Counted from the first letter of the stretch, positions 15,936-25,418 are shown. The stretch is 64,000 nt of DNA from CAVQZC01 sp963718315 (GCA_963718315.1 CAVQZC010000012.1:682001-746000); one strand, 5' to 3'. Notes: generated by a model from the sequence alone, not told the origin. Program-made: numbers and translations.

Positions 15936-18356
15936 CTATCCGGTGGGGCCTCCGCCGGCCTCCGCACGGGCGGCCTGGCGCAGGTCGTAGAGGGGGCGTT
16001 CGCTGCGGATCGGCGGCAGCGAGTCGAAGTTGTAATCGGGTGGCGGGGAGGTCGTGTACCACTCCAGCGAGTTCGCATTCCAGGGGTTGTTGCCGGCGAT
16101 GCGCCCGGTGCGCAGCGAGCTGAGGCAGTTCCAGGCGACCATCAGCACGCCCGCTCCGAGCAGGAACGAGCCGAGCGTCGAGATCTCGTTCAGCGTCACC
16201 CAGCCCGGGTGGGTGGCGTAGGTGGCGATGCGGCGCGGCATGCCGGACAGGCCCATCGCGTGCATCGGGAAGAACGTCATGTTGAAGCCGACGAACATGA
16301 CCCAGAAGCTCCAGATGCCGAGGCTGCGATTGAGCATCCGCCCGGACATCTTCGGGAACCAGTAGTGGAGGCCGCCCATCACGGCGAACACCGGCACGGT
16401 GCCCAGCACGTAGTGGAAGTGGGCAACCACGAAGTAGCTGTCGGTCACCTGCTGGTCGATCGGGAAGAGCGCCAGCAGGATCCCCGAGAGGCCGCCGATC
16501 AGGAACAGCCCGATGAAGCCGACTGCGAACAGCATCGGCGGCTCGAAGCGGATCCGGCCCATCCACATGGTGCCGATCCAGTTGAAGATCTTGACGCCGG
16601 TCGGCACGGCGATCGCAACCGACGTGAGCATGAACCAGATGTTCAGCGGCTCCGGGAACCCGACGGCGAACATGTGGTGGCCCCAGACCAGGAAGCCGAG
16701 GAAGGCGATCGCGACGGTCGAGTAGACCAGCGCCTTGTAGCCGAACAGCGGCTTGCGCGAGAACGTGGCGATGATCTCCGAGATCATCCCGAACCCGGGC
16801 AGCGCCATCACGTAGACCACGGGGTGGCTGTAGAACCAGAACAGGTGCTGCCAGAGCAGGGGGTTCCCGCCCTGGGACGGGATGAAGAAGTGGGTGCCGT
16901 AGTTGCGGTCGAGCAGCAGCATCGTCAGCGCGCCCGCCAGCACCGGCCCGGCGGCCAGGATCATCACCGAGTAGACGTCGATCGTCCAGGTGAACAGCGG
17001 CATCCGGGACAGCCGCATGCCCGGCGCCCGCATGTTGTGGATGGTGCAGATGAAGTTGATCGCCCCGATCAGCGACGACAGGCCGACGACGTGCAGGCCG
17101 ACGATCCAGAAGTCGATGCCGTGCCCGGCAGAGATCTCCGATAGCGGCGGGTACGACGTCCAGCCGGCGTCCGGGGCGCCACCGAACACGAAGCTCGAGT
17201 ACATGCCCAGCCCGCCAAACAGGAACAGCCAGTACGACATGGCGTTCAGCTTCGGGAAGGCCATGTCGCGGGCGCCGATCTGGAGCGGCACGAAGTAGTT
17301 CCCGAAGGCCGCCATCACCGGCACCACGAACAGGAAGATCATCGTCGTGCCGTGCATCGTGAACAGGCGGTCGTAGTTCTCGGGCGAGACCACCTTGCCG
17401 TTGTCGCTGGCCAGCTGCAGGCGGATGATCAGGGCCATCAGGCCGCCGACCAGGAAGAACAGCAGCGTGGTGACCAGGTACAGGATCCCGATCTTCTTGT
17501 GGTCGACGGTGGTCAGCCACATGCGGAGCCCGCTGCTCTGGGCCTGCACGGGTGGCGCGGCCGGCGCGGGTGCTACCTGGGTCGCCATCAGCTCTTCAGC
17601 CCGTTCACGAAGCGTGCGGTATGCCTCGGGAGTGACCACCTTGACGTAGATCAGCATGTCGGCGTGACCGATGCCGCAGAACTCGTCGCACTGCCCGCGG
17701 TAGATGCCGGTCCGCGTCGCCTTGAACCAGATGTGGTTGGTCTGGCCGGGAATCGCGTCGACCTTCTGTCCCAGCGCCGGCACCCACCAGTCATGGATCA
17801 CGTCCTTCGAGTTGAGATGCAGCTCCACCGGCGTGTTCACCGGCGCCACCAGCGTGATCTTGGCGCCCGGATTGGACTTCCCGTTGGGGTAGGTCACCGT
17901 CCACGAGAACTGCTGCGCCTCCACGTGGATGTTGATGTGGTTGGCCGGCACGTCCTCGACGCTCGGCAGCTTCCAGAACGTGTAGCCGCAGAGCGCGACC
18001 AGGATCAGGATCGGCACGACCGTCCAGCCGATCTCCAGGCGCGTCGAGCCGTGGGTCTGCGGCGGCTCCTCGTCGGCGTTCTCCGGCCGCTCGCGGAACC
18101 GGATGGCCGAGTACAGCAGCCAGCCGCCGACCAGCACGAAGATCGTGATCGTGACCCCCAGGGCCGCGCGGTAGATCTGGTTGATGGCCTCCGCGTTGGT
18201 CGACTCCGGGTCGACCAGCGTGGCCGTGCTCGCCAGCGCGGGCACCGCGGTCGACAGGTACGCCAGCGCGCTCCCCAGCAGCGCGGCGAGTACGGTCCAT
18301 GATCGGCGGGATCGCCGGATCACTGTCGTTCGGACATCCGGTGAAGAGTTTCGCAA
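15936..18356 (-). CDS. Fused cytochrome c oxidase subunits II and I
   Basis: One 806-residue frame. Residues 1-255 are subunit II: signal or anchor helix, a second helix near 65-90, the CuA domain with DVIHDWWVPALG and CDEFCGIGHADM. After a Pro/Ala-rich linker, residues about 270-806 are subunit I: WLTTVDHKKIG, FTMHGTTMIFLF, FYSHPVVYVMALPGFG (type A2), WGHHMF and VVAHFHYVLG. No stop separates them, though an internal ATG (17588) with GAAGAG before it could start subunit I alone. The TTG start at 18356 lies seven bases after the predicted start from TAGAAT (18370-18375); GTG 18323 is an alternative. Two small membrane genes follow. Confidence 0.9.
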   Translation of the reverse strand: MRNSSPDVRTTVIRRSRRSWTVLAALLGSALAYLSTAVPALASTATLVDPESTNAEAINQIYRAALGVTITIFVLVGGWLLYSAIRFRERPENADEEPPQTHGSTRLEIGWTVVPILILVALCGYTFWKLPSVEDVPANHINIHVEAQQFSWTVTYPNGKSNPGAKITLVAPVNTPVELHLNSKDVIHDWWVPALGQKVDAIPGQTNHIWFKATRTGIYRGQCDEFCGIGHADMLIYVKVVTPEAYRTLRERAEELMATQVAPAPAAPPVQAQSSGLRMWLTTVDHKKIGILYLVTTLLFFLVGGLMALIIRLQLASDNGKVVSPENYDRLFTMHGTTMIFLFVVPVMAAFGNYFVPLQIGARDMAFPKLNAMSYWLFLFGGLGMYSSFVFGGAPDAGWTSYPPLSEISAGHGIDFWIVGLHVVGLSSLIGAINFICTIHNMRAPGMRLSRMPLFTWTIDVYSVMILAAGPVLAGALTMLLLDRNYGTHFFIPSQGGNPLLWQHLFWFYSHPVVYVMALPGFGMISEIIATFSRKPLFGYKALVYSTVAIAFLGFLVWGHHMFAVGFPEPLNIWFMLTSVAIAVPTGVKIFNWIGTMWMGRIRFEPPMLFAVGFIGLFLIGGLSGILLALFPIDQQVTDSYFVVAHFHYVLGTVPVFAVMGGLHYWFPKMSGRMLNRSLGIWSFWVMFVGFNMTFFPMHAMGLSGMPRRIATYATHPGWVTLNEISTLGSFLLGAGVLMVAWNCLSSLRTGRIAGNNPWNANSLEWYTTSPPPDYNFDSLPPIRSERPLYDLRQAARAEAGGGPTG

Positions 18357-18435
18357 GACGGGACGACCGATTCTACAAGCGGGCCAGACGGGCGGGGGGC
18401 ATGACCGTTACGACAGGCACTCCGCCGGCACGCGC

Positions 18436-19446
18436 TTACGCCTTCGGCGGCTCGCCGTCACCGCCCGGTTTGGGCGCTGCAGGGGGTGCCGCCGCGCGCC
18501 GCGCCGGCTGTTGCTTGGCCTCGGGCGTCGGCTCGCCGCCGGTTGCCAGAGCGGCGCCGAGGCCGGCGATTGCGCCCATCGCGTTGGACGCTCCGCTGGG
18601 CAGCAGCAGCAGCTTGTTCGCGTCCCCGGCAGCCACTGCCGGCAGCGCGTCCAGGTACTTGTAGCCCAGCATGTCGCTGGGTTCGATGCCGGTCTCGTGC
18701 ACCATGTTGAAGACGTTGGCCAGCGCCTCGGCCTCGCCCGCAGCCCGCAGCGCGCGTGCCTGCTTCTCGCCTTCGGCGCGGAGCACGTTCGACTTCTGGT
18801 CGGCCTCGGCGTTGAGGATGGCCGCCTGGCGCAGACCCTCGGCGCGGAGGATGGCCGACTGCTTCTCGCCTTCGGCCTGGAGGATGGCGGCGCGCTTTGC
18901 GCGGTCGGCGCGCATCTGCTGCTCCATCGCCTCCTGGATGCTGCGCGGCGGGTCGATGCTCTTCAGCTCGACGCGGGTGACGCGCACGCCCCACTTCTCG
19001 GTCACCTCGTCCATCACCACACGGAGCTGCGTGTTGATCGAGTCGCGGCTGGTCAGCGTCTCCTCCAGCGTCATGGAGCCGACCACGTTGCGCAGGGTGG
19101 TGATGGCGAGCTGCTCCATCGCCAGCAGCACGTTGGCCACCTCGTAGGTGGCCCGGAATGCGTCGGTGACCTGGTAGTAGACGATCGTGTCGACGCCGAT
19201 GGTGACGTTGTCCTGGGTGATCACGGGCTGCGGCGCGAACGGCTGCACCGTCTCGCGCATGTCCACCACTGCGGCCATCCGGTCGAACATGGGGACGACC
19301 AGGTGCAGGCCCGGAGGCAGCTGGCGCTGGTACTTGCCGAACCGCTCGATCACCCCGATGTGGGCCTGGTGCACCACCTTGACGGCCGCCACCGCCACCA
19401 GGATGGCGAGGGCCGCGAGCACGAGTGCGACGATCAGTGTGGCCAT
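18436..19446 (-). CDS. SPFH/stomatin-like (paraslipin) protein
   Basis: A 336-residue protein with an N-terminal membrane helix (residues 3-22) and a Band 7 domain containing QAHIGVIERFGKYQ and LPPGLHLVVPMFD. A long Ala/Glu/Arg-rich coiled coil (about 195-265, with repeated LRAEG units) follows, then a Pro-rich C-terminus. Such proteins oligomerise in membrane microdomains. ATG 19446 is preceded by GGAGACC. The NfeD gene lies five bases upstream on the same strand, the classic operon pair. Confidence 0.92.
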   Translation of the reverse strand: MATLIVALVLAALAILVAVAAVKVVHQAHIGVIERFGKYQRQLPPGLHLVVPMFDRMAAVVDMRETVQPFAPQPVITQDNVTIGVDTIVYYQVTDAFRATYEVANVLLAMEQLAITTLRNVVGSMTLEETLTSRDSINTQLRVVMDEVTEKWGVRVTRVELKSIDPPRSIQEAMEQQMRADRAKRAAILQAEGEKQSAILRAEGLRQAAILNAEADQKSNVLRAEGEKQARALRAAGEAEALANVFNMVHETGIEPSDMLGYKYLDALPAVAAGDANKLLLLPSGASNAMGAIAGLGAALATGGEPTPEAKQQPARRAAAPPAAPKPGGDGEPPKA

Positions 19447-19451
19447 GAAGG

Positions 19452-19916
19452 TCAGGTCTCCTTGGGGAGCTCGTCGTGAATACTGGGTATGGGCATGACC
19501 ATGGCGGTCACGCCCTCGATCTGCACAACTTCTATACGGCTGCCTTCCGGAATCGGCTCGTCCAGGTAGCTGCGGGCCGTCCACACCTCTCCGCCGATCC
19601 GCACCAGGCCCGGGTCGAGGTCGCCGATGGCCTTGGTGACGGTGCCGATCCGCCCGCGCATGGCGTCCACGCCGCTGGGGACTGCCGGAGTCGAGGCGCC
19701 GGCCGCCCGCATCAGCCACGGCCGCGTCGCGGCGAGCCCGCCCACCGAGAGGGCCGCGAACGCCAGCACCTGGAACACGGGCCCGGCCCCGGTCAGCGAG
19801 AGGGCGGCCACCAGCGCGGCGGCGACGCCGAAGTAGAGGGTGACGAACGTCTTCGTCGTGATCTCGACCGCGATGCAGGCGACGGCGACGATAACCCAGA
19901 TGATCCAGTCGGCCAT
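19452..19916 (-). CDS. NfeD family membrane protein
   Basis: A 154-residue short NfeD (NfeD1b type): three to four hydrophobic helices in residues 1-75 and a C-terminal OB-fold (about 85-145) with MRGRIGTVTKAIGDLDPG and RIEVVQIEGVTAMV. It partners the downstream SPFH protein in membrane-domain organisation. A TAAGCT hexamer on this strand lies just before the ATG, suggesting a leaderless transcript; the divergent RNase D gene begins 54 bases away. Confidence 0.9.
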   Translation of the reverse strand: MADWIIWVIVAVACIAVEITTKTFVTLYFGVAAALVAALSLTGAGPVFQVLAFAALSVGGLAATRPWLMRAAGASTPAVPSGVDAMRGRIGTVTKAIGDLDPGLVRIGGEVWTARSYLDEPIPEGSRIEVVQIEGVTAMVMPIPSIHDELPKET

Positions 19917-19970
19917 TGTGTCTGAAGCTTATGCCCTGACGCGCAGTCTTTGTGGGCTATGGTCGCGGGC

Positions 19971-21131
19971 GTGAACATCGAGCGGATCGCCGCTGCGGGT
20001 GCCGTCTCGAGCCTGGTGGATGACGCGCGCCGGGCGGGAATCTGCGCCATCGACACCGAGTTCGTCTGGGAGCGCACCTACGCGCCGGTGCTGTGCCTGG
20101 TCCAGCTGGCGACGCCCGACCGGCTGGCGGTGGTCGACCCGGTGGACGGCGCACCGCTGGAGCCGGTGGCCGAGCTGCTGGCCGACGGGGCGGTCGAGAA
20201 GGTGATGCACGCGCCTGGCGCGGATCTGACCGGATTCGCCCTTCACTTCGGGACTGCCCCGCGGGCGGTGTTCGACACGCAGCTCGCAGGCGGCTTCGCG
20301 GGGTACGGCGGGTCGCTCTCGCTGGAGCGCATGCTGGACAGCTCCGTCAAGGTCTCGCTGCGCCACGCCGAGGGCTTCACCGACTGGAGCAAGCGGCCGC
20401 TGACGGCCACCCAGGTGGAGTACGCAGCGGACGACGTGCGGTACCTGCTGGACGCCGCATCCGCGCTGCGGGAGCGGCTCCGCTCGCAGGGCCGGGAGCG
20501 CTGGGCGGCGGAGGAGATGGACCGCCGCTTTGGCCCCGGCGCCGCTCTGGTGCAGGATCCGGACACCGCCTGGCGGCGAGTGGCGGGACGGGGGAAGCTC
20601 CGATCGGGCCAGCTCGGCGCCCTGGTGGCGGCGGCGGCCTGGCGCGAGCGCGAGGCCCGCAGGCGTGACATCCCGGTGTCCTGGCTGGTGCGCGACGCGA
20701 CGCTGGTCGAGCTGGCCCGGCGACGGCCGCAGACGGCCGACGACGCGCTCGCCGTGCGCGGCCTCCAGCTCAAGCGGGGCCGTCAGCTCGACGAGCTGCT
20801 TGCCGTGCTTGCCTCTGCCGGCGAGGGCCCCCCGCGCGAGGGCGAGCTGTCGGCGGACCTCCGTGCTCGCGTGCGGGCGGTGCTGCCGCTCGCCAGCGCC
20901 GTCCTGCAGGCCTGCTGCTCGGAGGCGGGCATTGCCTCCGAGCTGGTGGCGACCCGCGACGACCTGGAATCGCTGGTGGTGGCCGTCGCGCGCGGGACCG
21001 GAGACGAGCACCCGCTGCTGCAGGGGTGGCGCCGTGAGCTGGCCGGGGAGCGGCTGCTCAGCCTGCTCAACGGCCAGGTGGCGCTGCGTGTCGTGCCCGC
21101 GGCTCCGCACGTCGTCGCCGAGAGTGTCTGA
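19971..21131 (+). CDS. rnd: Ribonuclease D
   Basis: A 386-residue DEDDy 3'-5' exoribonuclease. The exonuclease domain shows AIDTEFVWERTYAP (DxE), a VMHAPGADLTGF segment with the second Asp, VFDTQLA and the YAADDVRYLL motif with Tyr and Asp. Residues about 215-290 form an HRDC domain and further helices follow. RNase D trims tRNA and other stable RNA ends. GTG 19971 was preferred because a TATGGT hexamer begins 13 bases before it; ATG 19959 and TTG 19950 are in frame upstream. The next gene overlaps its end by eight bases. Confidence 0.9.
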   Translation: MNIERIAAAGAVSSLVDDARRAGICAIDTEFVWERTYAPVLCLVQLATPDRLAVVDPVDGAPLEPVAELLADGAVEKVMHAPGADLTGFALHFGTAPRAVFDTQLAGGFAGYGGSLSLERMLDSSVKVSLRHAEGFTDWSKRPLTATQVEYAADDVRYLLDAASALRERLRSQGRERWAAEEMDRRFGPGAALVQDPDTAWRRVAGRGKLRSGQLGALVAAAAWREREARRRDIPVSWLVRDATLVELARRRPQTADDALAVRGLQLKRGRQLDELLAVLASAGEGPPREGELSADLRARVRAVLPLASAVLQACCSEAGIASELVATRDDLESLVVAVARGTGDEHPLLQGWRRELAGERLLSLLNGQVALRVVPAAPHVVAESV

Positions 21132-22314
21132 CCGGGCGGCGGGCGCGGGCAGCGGCCGCGCTGCGGTCGCGCTGTTCCTGGGCGCGTCGTCGATGTTCGC
21201 GACGATGTACTCGACCCAGGCGATCCTGCCCGAGCTGTCCCGCGGGCTCGATGCGACCCCCGCTCAGGCCGGCCTCTCGATCACGGTGGTCGTCTTCGCA
21301 GTGGCCGTCTTCGCCTGGGTGCACGGGCCGCTCTCCGACCGCATCGGACGGGCGCGTGTCATGGTTGGCTCGGCCGTGCTGCTGGTGATCCCGACGGGGC
21401 TCGTCGCCATCGCCTCGACACTGCCGGTGTTCCTCGCGCTGCGGGCCGTCCAGGGCGCACTGATGCCGGGGCTGCTGGTCGTCGCCGTGCCGTACGTGTC
21501 CGAGCGGTTTCGCGGGCCCGCGGTAGGGGCGGCGATGGGCGCGTACACCGCGTCGCTCACGTTCGGCGGCCTGGTCGGCCGGGTGGGGACGGCTCTGATC
21601 GCCGACTGGGTCGGCTGGCGCTGGGCGCTGGGGGCGCTGGTGGTGCCGGTCGCACTGGGGGCGCTGGCGATGTGGGCGTGGCTGCCGCGCGACGCGCCCT
21701 ACCCTGCCCGGCGGCCGCTCGGCGAGGCGATCTCCGATCACGTTCACAACCGGATGCTGCTGATGAACGCCGTCGTCGCCGCTGCGACGTTCTTCGGCTA
21801 CGTGGGTCTGTTCACCTATGCCAGCTACCGGCTCACCTCGCCCGCGATCGGGCTGACCATCGGACAGTCCGGCCTCGTCTACGGCGTCTGGGTGGTGGGG
21901 GCGGCAGTGCCGTGGGTCGGCCACCTCGCCCACCGCGCCGGCCCTGCCCGTCTGCTGCCCCTCCTCACCGCCGTGGCGATGGCGGGAGCGGCTCTGACGC
22001 TGGTCGCAAGCCTTCCCGTGCTGATCCTGGGCCTGGCGATGACGGCGTTTGCGATGTTCTCGATCGTCACCACCTGCCAGATCCTGCTGCCGACCCTGGT
22101 CGACCACCACCGCGGCACCGCCACCAGCCTGCACCTGACGATCTACTACCTGGCGGGTGGTGCGGGCGCGTACCTGCCGGGCTTGCGGCTGTCGTCGGGC
22201 TGGGGAGCGGTGGTCGGCGTCTGCCTGGGGGCGTTCGCGGTCGGCACCGCTGCGGCGCTCCTGCTGCGGGCACGATTGGGAAGCGGGGTGGCGCTCGGCC
22301 AGCCTGCGGAGTAA
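21124..22314 (+). CDS. MFS transporter, YnfM-like
   Basis: A 396-residue major facilitator with twelve predicted helices. The loop 2-3 motif reads WVHGPLSDRIGRARVM, and the N-terminal MYSTQAILPELSRGL resembles YnfM/arabinose-efflux-type drug exporters. Substrate is unknown. It starts with GTG inside the last codons of RNase D, so translation may be coupled. Conserved family features support export; no regulator is adjacent. Confidence 0.85.
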   Translation: MSDRAAGAGSGRAAVALFLGASSMFATMYSTQAILPELSRGLDATPAQAGLSITVVVFAVAVFAWVHGPLSDRIGRARVMVGSAVLLVIPTGLVAIASTLPVFLALRAVQGALMPGLLVVAVPYVSERFRGPAVGAAMGAYTASLTFGGLVGRVGTALIADWVGWRWALGALVVPVALGALAMWAWLPRDAPYPARRPLGEAISDHVHNRMLLMNAVVAAATFFGYVGLFTYASYRLTSPAIGLTIGQSGLVYGVWVVGAAVPWVGHLAHRAGPARLLPLLTAVAMAGAALTLVASLPVLILGLAMTAFAMFSIVTTCQILLPTLVDHHRGTATSLHLTIYYLAGGAGAYLPGLRLSSGWGAVVGVCLGAFAVGTAAALLLRARLGSGVALGQPAE

Positions 22315-22344
22315 CGTCGTAGCTGAGGGAAGCGAGGTTACGTC

Positions 22345-22701
22345 GTGGTCTGTCGGAGTTGCGGTCAGTCAGTCGATCCCGGGCACCCGTTCTGCCCCTG
22401 GTGTGCTGCGCCCCAGCGGCGGAAGGCAGTCGCGCTGTTTCCGCCCCACCCCGACGTCGATGCGCCCGGTCGCGGGCTCCGCGTATCGCGGTACTTCGAC
22501 CCGGCGAGCGGCCCGCCGCACACCCGTCTCAGCATGTACGACGACGAGGGCCGGGTGACCAGCGTGGTGGCCCTCGACGATGCGACGACCGCGCGTCTGG
22601 CCCGGTTCCTGTTCGGTCTTGCCGAGTCGAAAGACGTGCCGCCGACGGTGCGGCAGCGCGTCATCGACCTGCTGACCGGCCGCGCGGCCTCGACCTCTTA
22701 G
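22345..22701 (+). CDS. Zinc-ribbon hypothetical protein
   Basis: A 118-residue protein. Residues 3-20 hold two CxxC pairs (CRSCG and CPWCA), a zinc ribbon; the remainder is a small alpha/beta region with RLSMYDDEGRVTSVVALDDATTARL reshaped as strand-turn-helix. No family is recognised. The GTG start is preceded by AGCGAGG at seven bases. It is close behind the MFS gene (30 bases) and converges with the M20 peptidase gene. Confidence 0.6.
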   Translation: MVCRSCGQSVDPGHPFCPWCAAPQRRKAVALFPPHPDVDAPGRGLRVSRYFDPASGPPHTRLSMYDDEGRVTSVVALDDATTARLARFLFGLAESKDVPPTVRQRVIDLLTGRAASTS

Positions 22702-22707
22702 GCGCTC

Positions 22708-24033
22708 TTAGAGCTCCAGTTCGCCGATCTCGCGGCAGAGCTCCAGATGGAACTGGAGCGCCAGTGCGAGATCGTCAGTGTGGATCCGCTCGTCGCGGTT
22801 GTGCACGCCGGCGTCGTAGATGTCAGTCGGGGTGCGGGCCACGGGGAAGAAGCCGTAGGCGACCGTGCCGAACGCCTGCCGCAGGAAGTGCGAGTCGGTG
22901 AACCCGGTCGACAGCACCGGCAGCAGCTTCGCGCCCGGGTCGCTGCGGTCGAGAAACCGCTGGCAGGCTGCGTAGAGAGGGCCATCGATCGGCGACATGC
23001 TGCCCCCGGTCGGCGTCTCGAGGAAGGCCAGCTCGTAGGGGAGGTCGGAGCCCAGCGCCTGCCGCAGCTCCTCTTCCAGGCCCTCGGGGGGCTCATCCGG
23101 CAGGATCCGGCAGTCGCACTCGACGCTTGCCCGGCCCGGCATCACGTTGCGGGCCGAGGACCCGGTCAGGCGGGTCGGCGCGATGGTCGAGCCGAACAGC
23201 GGGGGCAGACCCTCCTGGAATGACGGGTGCAGCGTGACCGCGCGGGTGACGGCGCCCTGGAGGTCGTGCCCGTACGGCCCGACCAGGAGCTCGAGCATGG
23301 CCCGCGTCTCGGGCAGGTCCCGCATCCGCGTGCGGTAGGCCGCCAGCCGGCCGATCAGGGTTGCCAATCGCGGCACGGCGTTTGCTCCGGCTGTGGGCGT
23401 CGATGCATGCCCGGCCTCGCCGAGCGCGGTCACCAGCGCCGGCAGCGTCGCCTTCTCACCGATGTTGATGGGGTAGACAACGCGTCCGTCCGACAGCTCC
23501 CAGCGAGCGCCGCCGCCCTCGTTGATGGCGAGGTCGGTGCGGACATCGGGGCGGGCGCCGGCCAGCCAGATCAGGCCGACCTCTTCGGTGCCGTCCTCCT
23601 CGTCAGCCTCGGCGATGTAGATGAGATCGCCCCGCGGCTGGAAGCCGGTCCGGGCCAGCTCGGCGATCGCGACCGCCCGGACGGCCGTCTCGGTCTTCAT
23701 GTCTGCGGCGCCTCGCCCCCACAGGAACCCGTCCCCGTCCACGTATCCCGAGAACGGCGGGTGAGCCCAGTCCTGGGCGTCGGCCGGCACGACGTCGGTG
23801 TGCCCGAGCAGGGCCAGGGACGGGCCACCGCCGGTGCCCGGGATGCGCGCAACCAGGTTCGCCCGGTCGGGATCGCGCGCGATCAGCTCGCACTCCACTC
23901 CCGCGGCTTCGAGGTAGGACTTGAGCAGCATCGCCGCCGGCGTCTCACGCCCCGGGGGATTGGACGTGTCGACGCGGATCAGATCGCGGGTGAGCTCGAT
24001 CGCCTCCTCGTGGAGCGACGTCGAGACCGTCAA
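22708..24033 (-). CDS. M20 family metallopeptidase (ArgE/DapE type)
   Basis: A 441-residue di-zinc amidohydrolase. Metal and catalytic residues are visible: LLGHTDVVPAD near residue 85, GRGAADMK near 117, and the catalytic pair in EADEEDG near 150; the lid domain carries GEAGHAS. It removes acyl or aminoacyl groups from small amino compounds. It starts with TTG overlapping the stop of the 2Fe-2S subunit gene (TTGA), which puts it in the molybdenum hydroxylase operon and suggests it acts on that pathway's product. Confidence 0.88.
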   Translation of the reverse strand: MTVSTSLHEEAIELTRDLIRVDTSNPPGRETPAAMLLKSYLEAAGVECELIARDPDRANLVARIPGTGGGPSLALLGHTDVVPADAQDWAHPPFSGYVDGDGFLWGRGAADMKTETAVRAVAIAELARTGFQPRGDLIYIAEADEEDGTEEVGLIWLAGARPDVRTDLAINEGGGARWELSDGRVVYPINIGEKATLPALVTALGEAGHASTPTAGANAVPRLATLIGRLAAYRTRMRDLPETRAMLELLVGPYGHDLQGAVTRAVTLHPSFQEGLPPLFGSTIAPTRLTGSSARNVMPGRASVECDCRILPDEPPEGLEEELRQALGSDLPYELAFLETPTGGSMSPIDGPLYAACQRFLDRSDPGAKLLPVLSTGFTDSHFLRQAFGTVAYGFFPVARTPTDIYDAGVHNRDERIHTDDLALALQFHLELCREIGELEL

Positions 24034-24500
24034 CGCGCCAGCTCCTCGGCCGCCCGGAGGACGGCGTTGGTGATGCCCTGATAGCCCGTGCAGCGGCATA
24101 GGTTGCCCGAAAGGGCGACGCGCACGTCCTCCTCGGTCGGGTGCGGTGACCGGCGTAGCAGCGCCGCCGCCGAGATCAGCATGCCCGGGGTGCAGAAGCC
24201 GCACTGCACGCCGCCCTCGGCCAGGAACGCCCGCTGCAGCGGATGCAGCTCGCCGCCGGGTGCGAGCCCCTCGATGGTCGTGATCTCGCGACCGTCGGCC
24301 TGCAGTGCCAGGAACGAGCAGGAGTTGACCGGCTTGCCGTCGATCATCACCATGCAGGCGCCGCACTCGGAGTCGTCGCAGCCCTCCTTGGTGCCGGTCA
24401 GTCCGAGCTCATCGCGCAGTACGGTCAGAAGGCTGCGATCCGGCTCGATCTCCACCGGATAGGGCGTTCCGTTGACTGTCAGCGTCGCCTCGTATCGCAC
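24030..24500 (-). CDS. Molybdenum hydroxylase 2Fe-2S subunit
   Basis: A 156-residue small subunit (CoxS/XdhC-like). The plant-type 2Fe-2S cluster ligands are in GCDDSECGACMV and the Cys of NSCSF; the second cluster uses CGFCTPG near residue 98 and LCRCTGY near 133. It carries electrons from the molybdenum site to the FAD subunit. It follows the FAD gene by 15 bases and is coupled to the M20 gene. Confidence 0.95.
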   Translation of the reverse strand: MRYEATLTVNGTPYPVEIEPDRSLLTVLRDELGLTGTKEGCDDSECGACMVMIDGKPVNSCSFLALQADGREITTIEGLAPGGELHPLQRAFLAEGGVQCGFCTPGMLISAAALLRRSPHPTEEDVRVALSGNLCRCTGYQGITNAVLRAAEELAR

Positions 24501-24515
24501 GTTGACCTCCTCAGA

Positions 24516-25418
24516 TCATCCGGTCGCCGCGTGCAACGCGGGGCTGGCGGGAATCGGGACGTGCTCGCCGCGGGCTCGCTGAAGCGCGGCGCGGATCGCC
24601 CGCTTCGTGATCACCGCGGCCATCGCGCGGCGGTAGACATCCGAGCCGCGGACGTCGGAGATCGGTCGCGACGCTGCGGCTGCCGCGGCCGCGGCAGCCT
24701 CGACGGCCCGGTCGGAGGCGTGGGTACCGGTCAGCGCCGCCTCGGCCGCCGCCACCCGGTGGATGGTCGGCGCCAGGGCCGTGATCGCGACGCGCGCGAC
24801 GCTCACCTTGCCGTCGTCGAGCGTGACCGCGGCGCTCGCCCCGACGATGGCGATCTCCATCTGCCGCCGGTACTCGAGCCGCACGTAGCAGCTCCCCGTG
24901 GCCGTCGCCGGCTCGGGAACCTCGATCGCAGTCAGCAGCTCGTCGGCCTCCGCGCTCGTCCTCCCGGGCGCGGTGAACAGATCCTCGACCGCGACCCGCC
25001 GTTCACCGCGCGGGGAGGCGAGCACCACCTGGGCGCCCAGGCAGATCAGCGGGCCGCCGGTCTCCATGGCCGGCGAGGCGTTCATCACGTTGCCGCCCAG
25101 CGTGCCGACGTGGCGGGTGGCGTGGCTGCCGACGATGCCCGAGGCGTCGGCCAGCCCGGTGAAGCGCTCGCGAACGAGGAGGTCACGCTCGACGTCCTCG
25201 TGACTGGCGAGCGCGCCGATCCGAAGCAAGCCGCTCCGCATGCCGATGCCGCGCAGCGCGTCGATCCGGTGGATCGCCACCAGCGAGTCGGGCAGCGGCG
25301 CCTTGCCCTGCCGCGCTCCGACCACCAGGTCGGTGCCGCCGGCGATCGGCCGGGCTCCCGACGCCAGCGCGTTCACCGCCTCCTCGATGCTGGTTGCGGC
25401 GAGGTAGGTCGAGCTCAT
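24516..25418 (-). CDS. Molybdenum hydroxylase FAD-binding subunit
   Basis: A 300-residue CoxM/XdhB-like subunit. FAD-binding motifs ARPIAGGTDLVVG near residue 22 and TLGGNVMNASP near 105 are typical, as is the C-terminal CODH_FAD_C region. Its ATG overlaps the stop of the large-subunit gene (ATGA) once the frameshift in that gene is corrected. An Ala-run (residues about 235-245) is unusual but within the flexible C-terminal part. Confidence 0.93.
   Translation of the reverse strand: MSSTYLAATSIEEAVNALASGARPIAGGTDLVVGARQGKAPLPDSLVAIHRIDALRGIGMRSGLLRIGALASHEDVERDLLVRERFTGLADASGIVGSHATRHVGTLGGNVMNASPAMETGGPLICLGAQVVLASPRGERRVAVEDLFTAPGRTSAEADELLTAIEVPEPATATGSCYVRLEYRRQMEIAIVGASAAVTLDDGKVSVARVAITALAPTIHRVAAAEAALTGTHASDRAVEAAAAAAAAASRPISDVRGSDVYRRAMAAVITKRAIRAALQRARGEHVPIPASPALHAATG

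Noticed and set aside
22310..22345. Direct repeat TAACGTCGT/TTACGTCGT before the zinc-ribbon gene as an operator.
   Set aside because: Short, imperfect and partly inside the MFS stop; could be chance.
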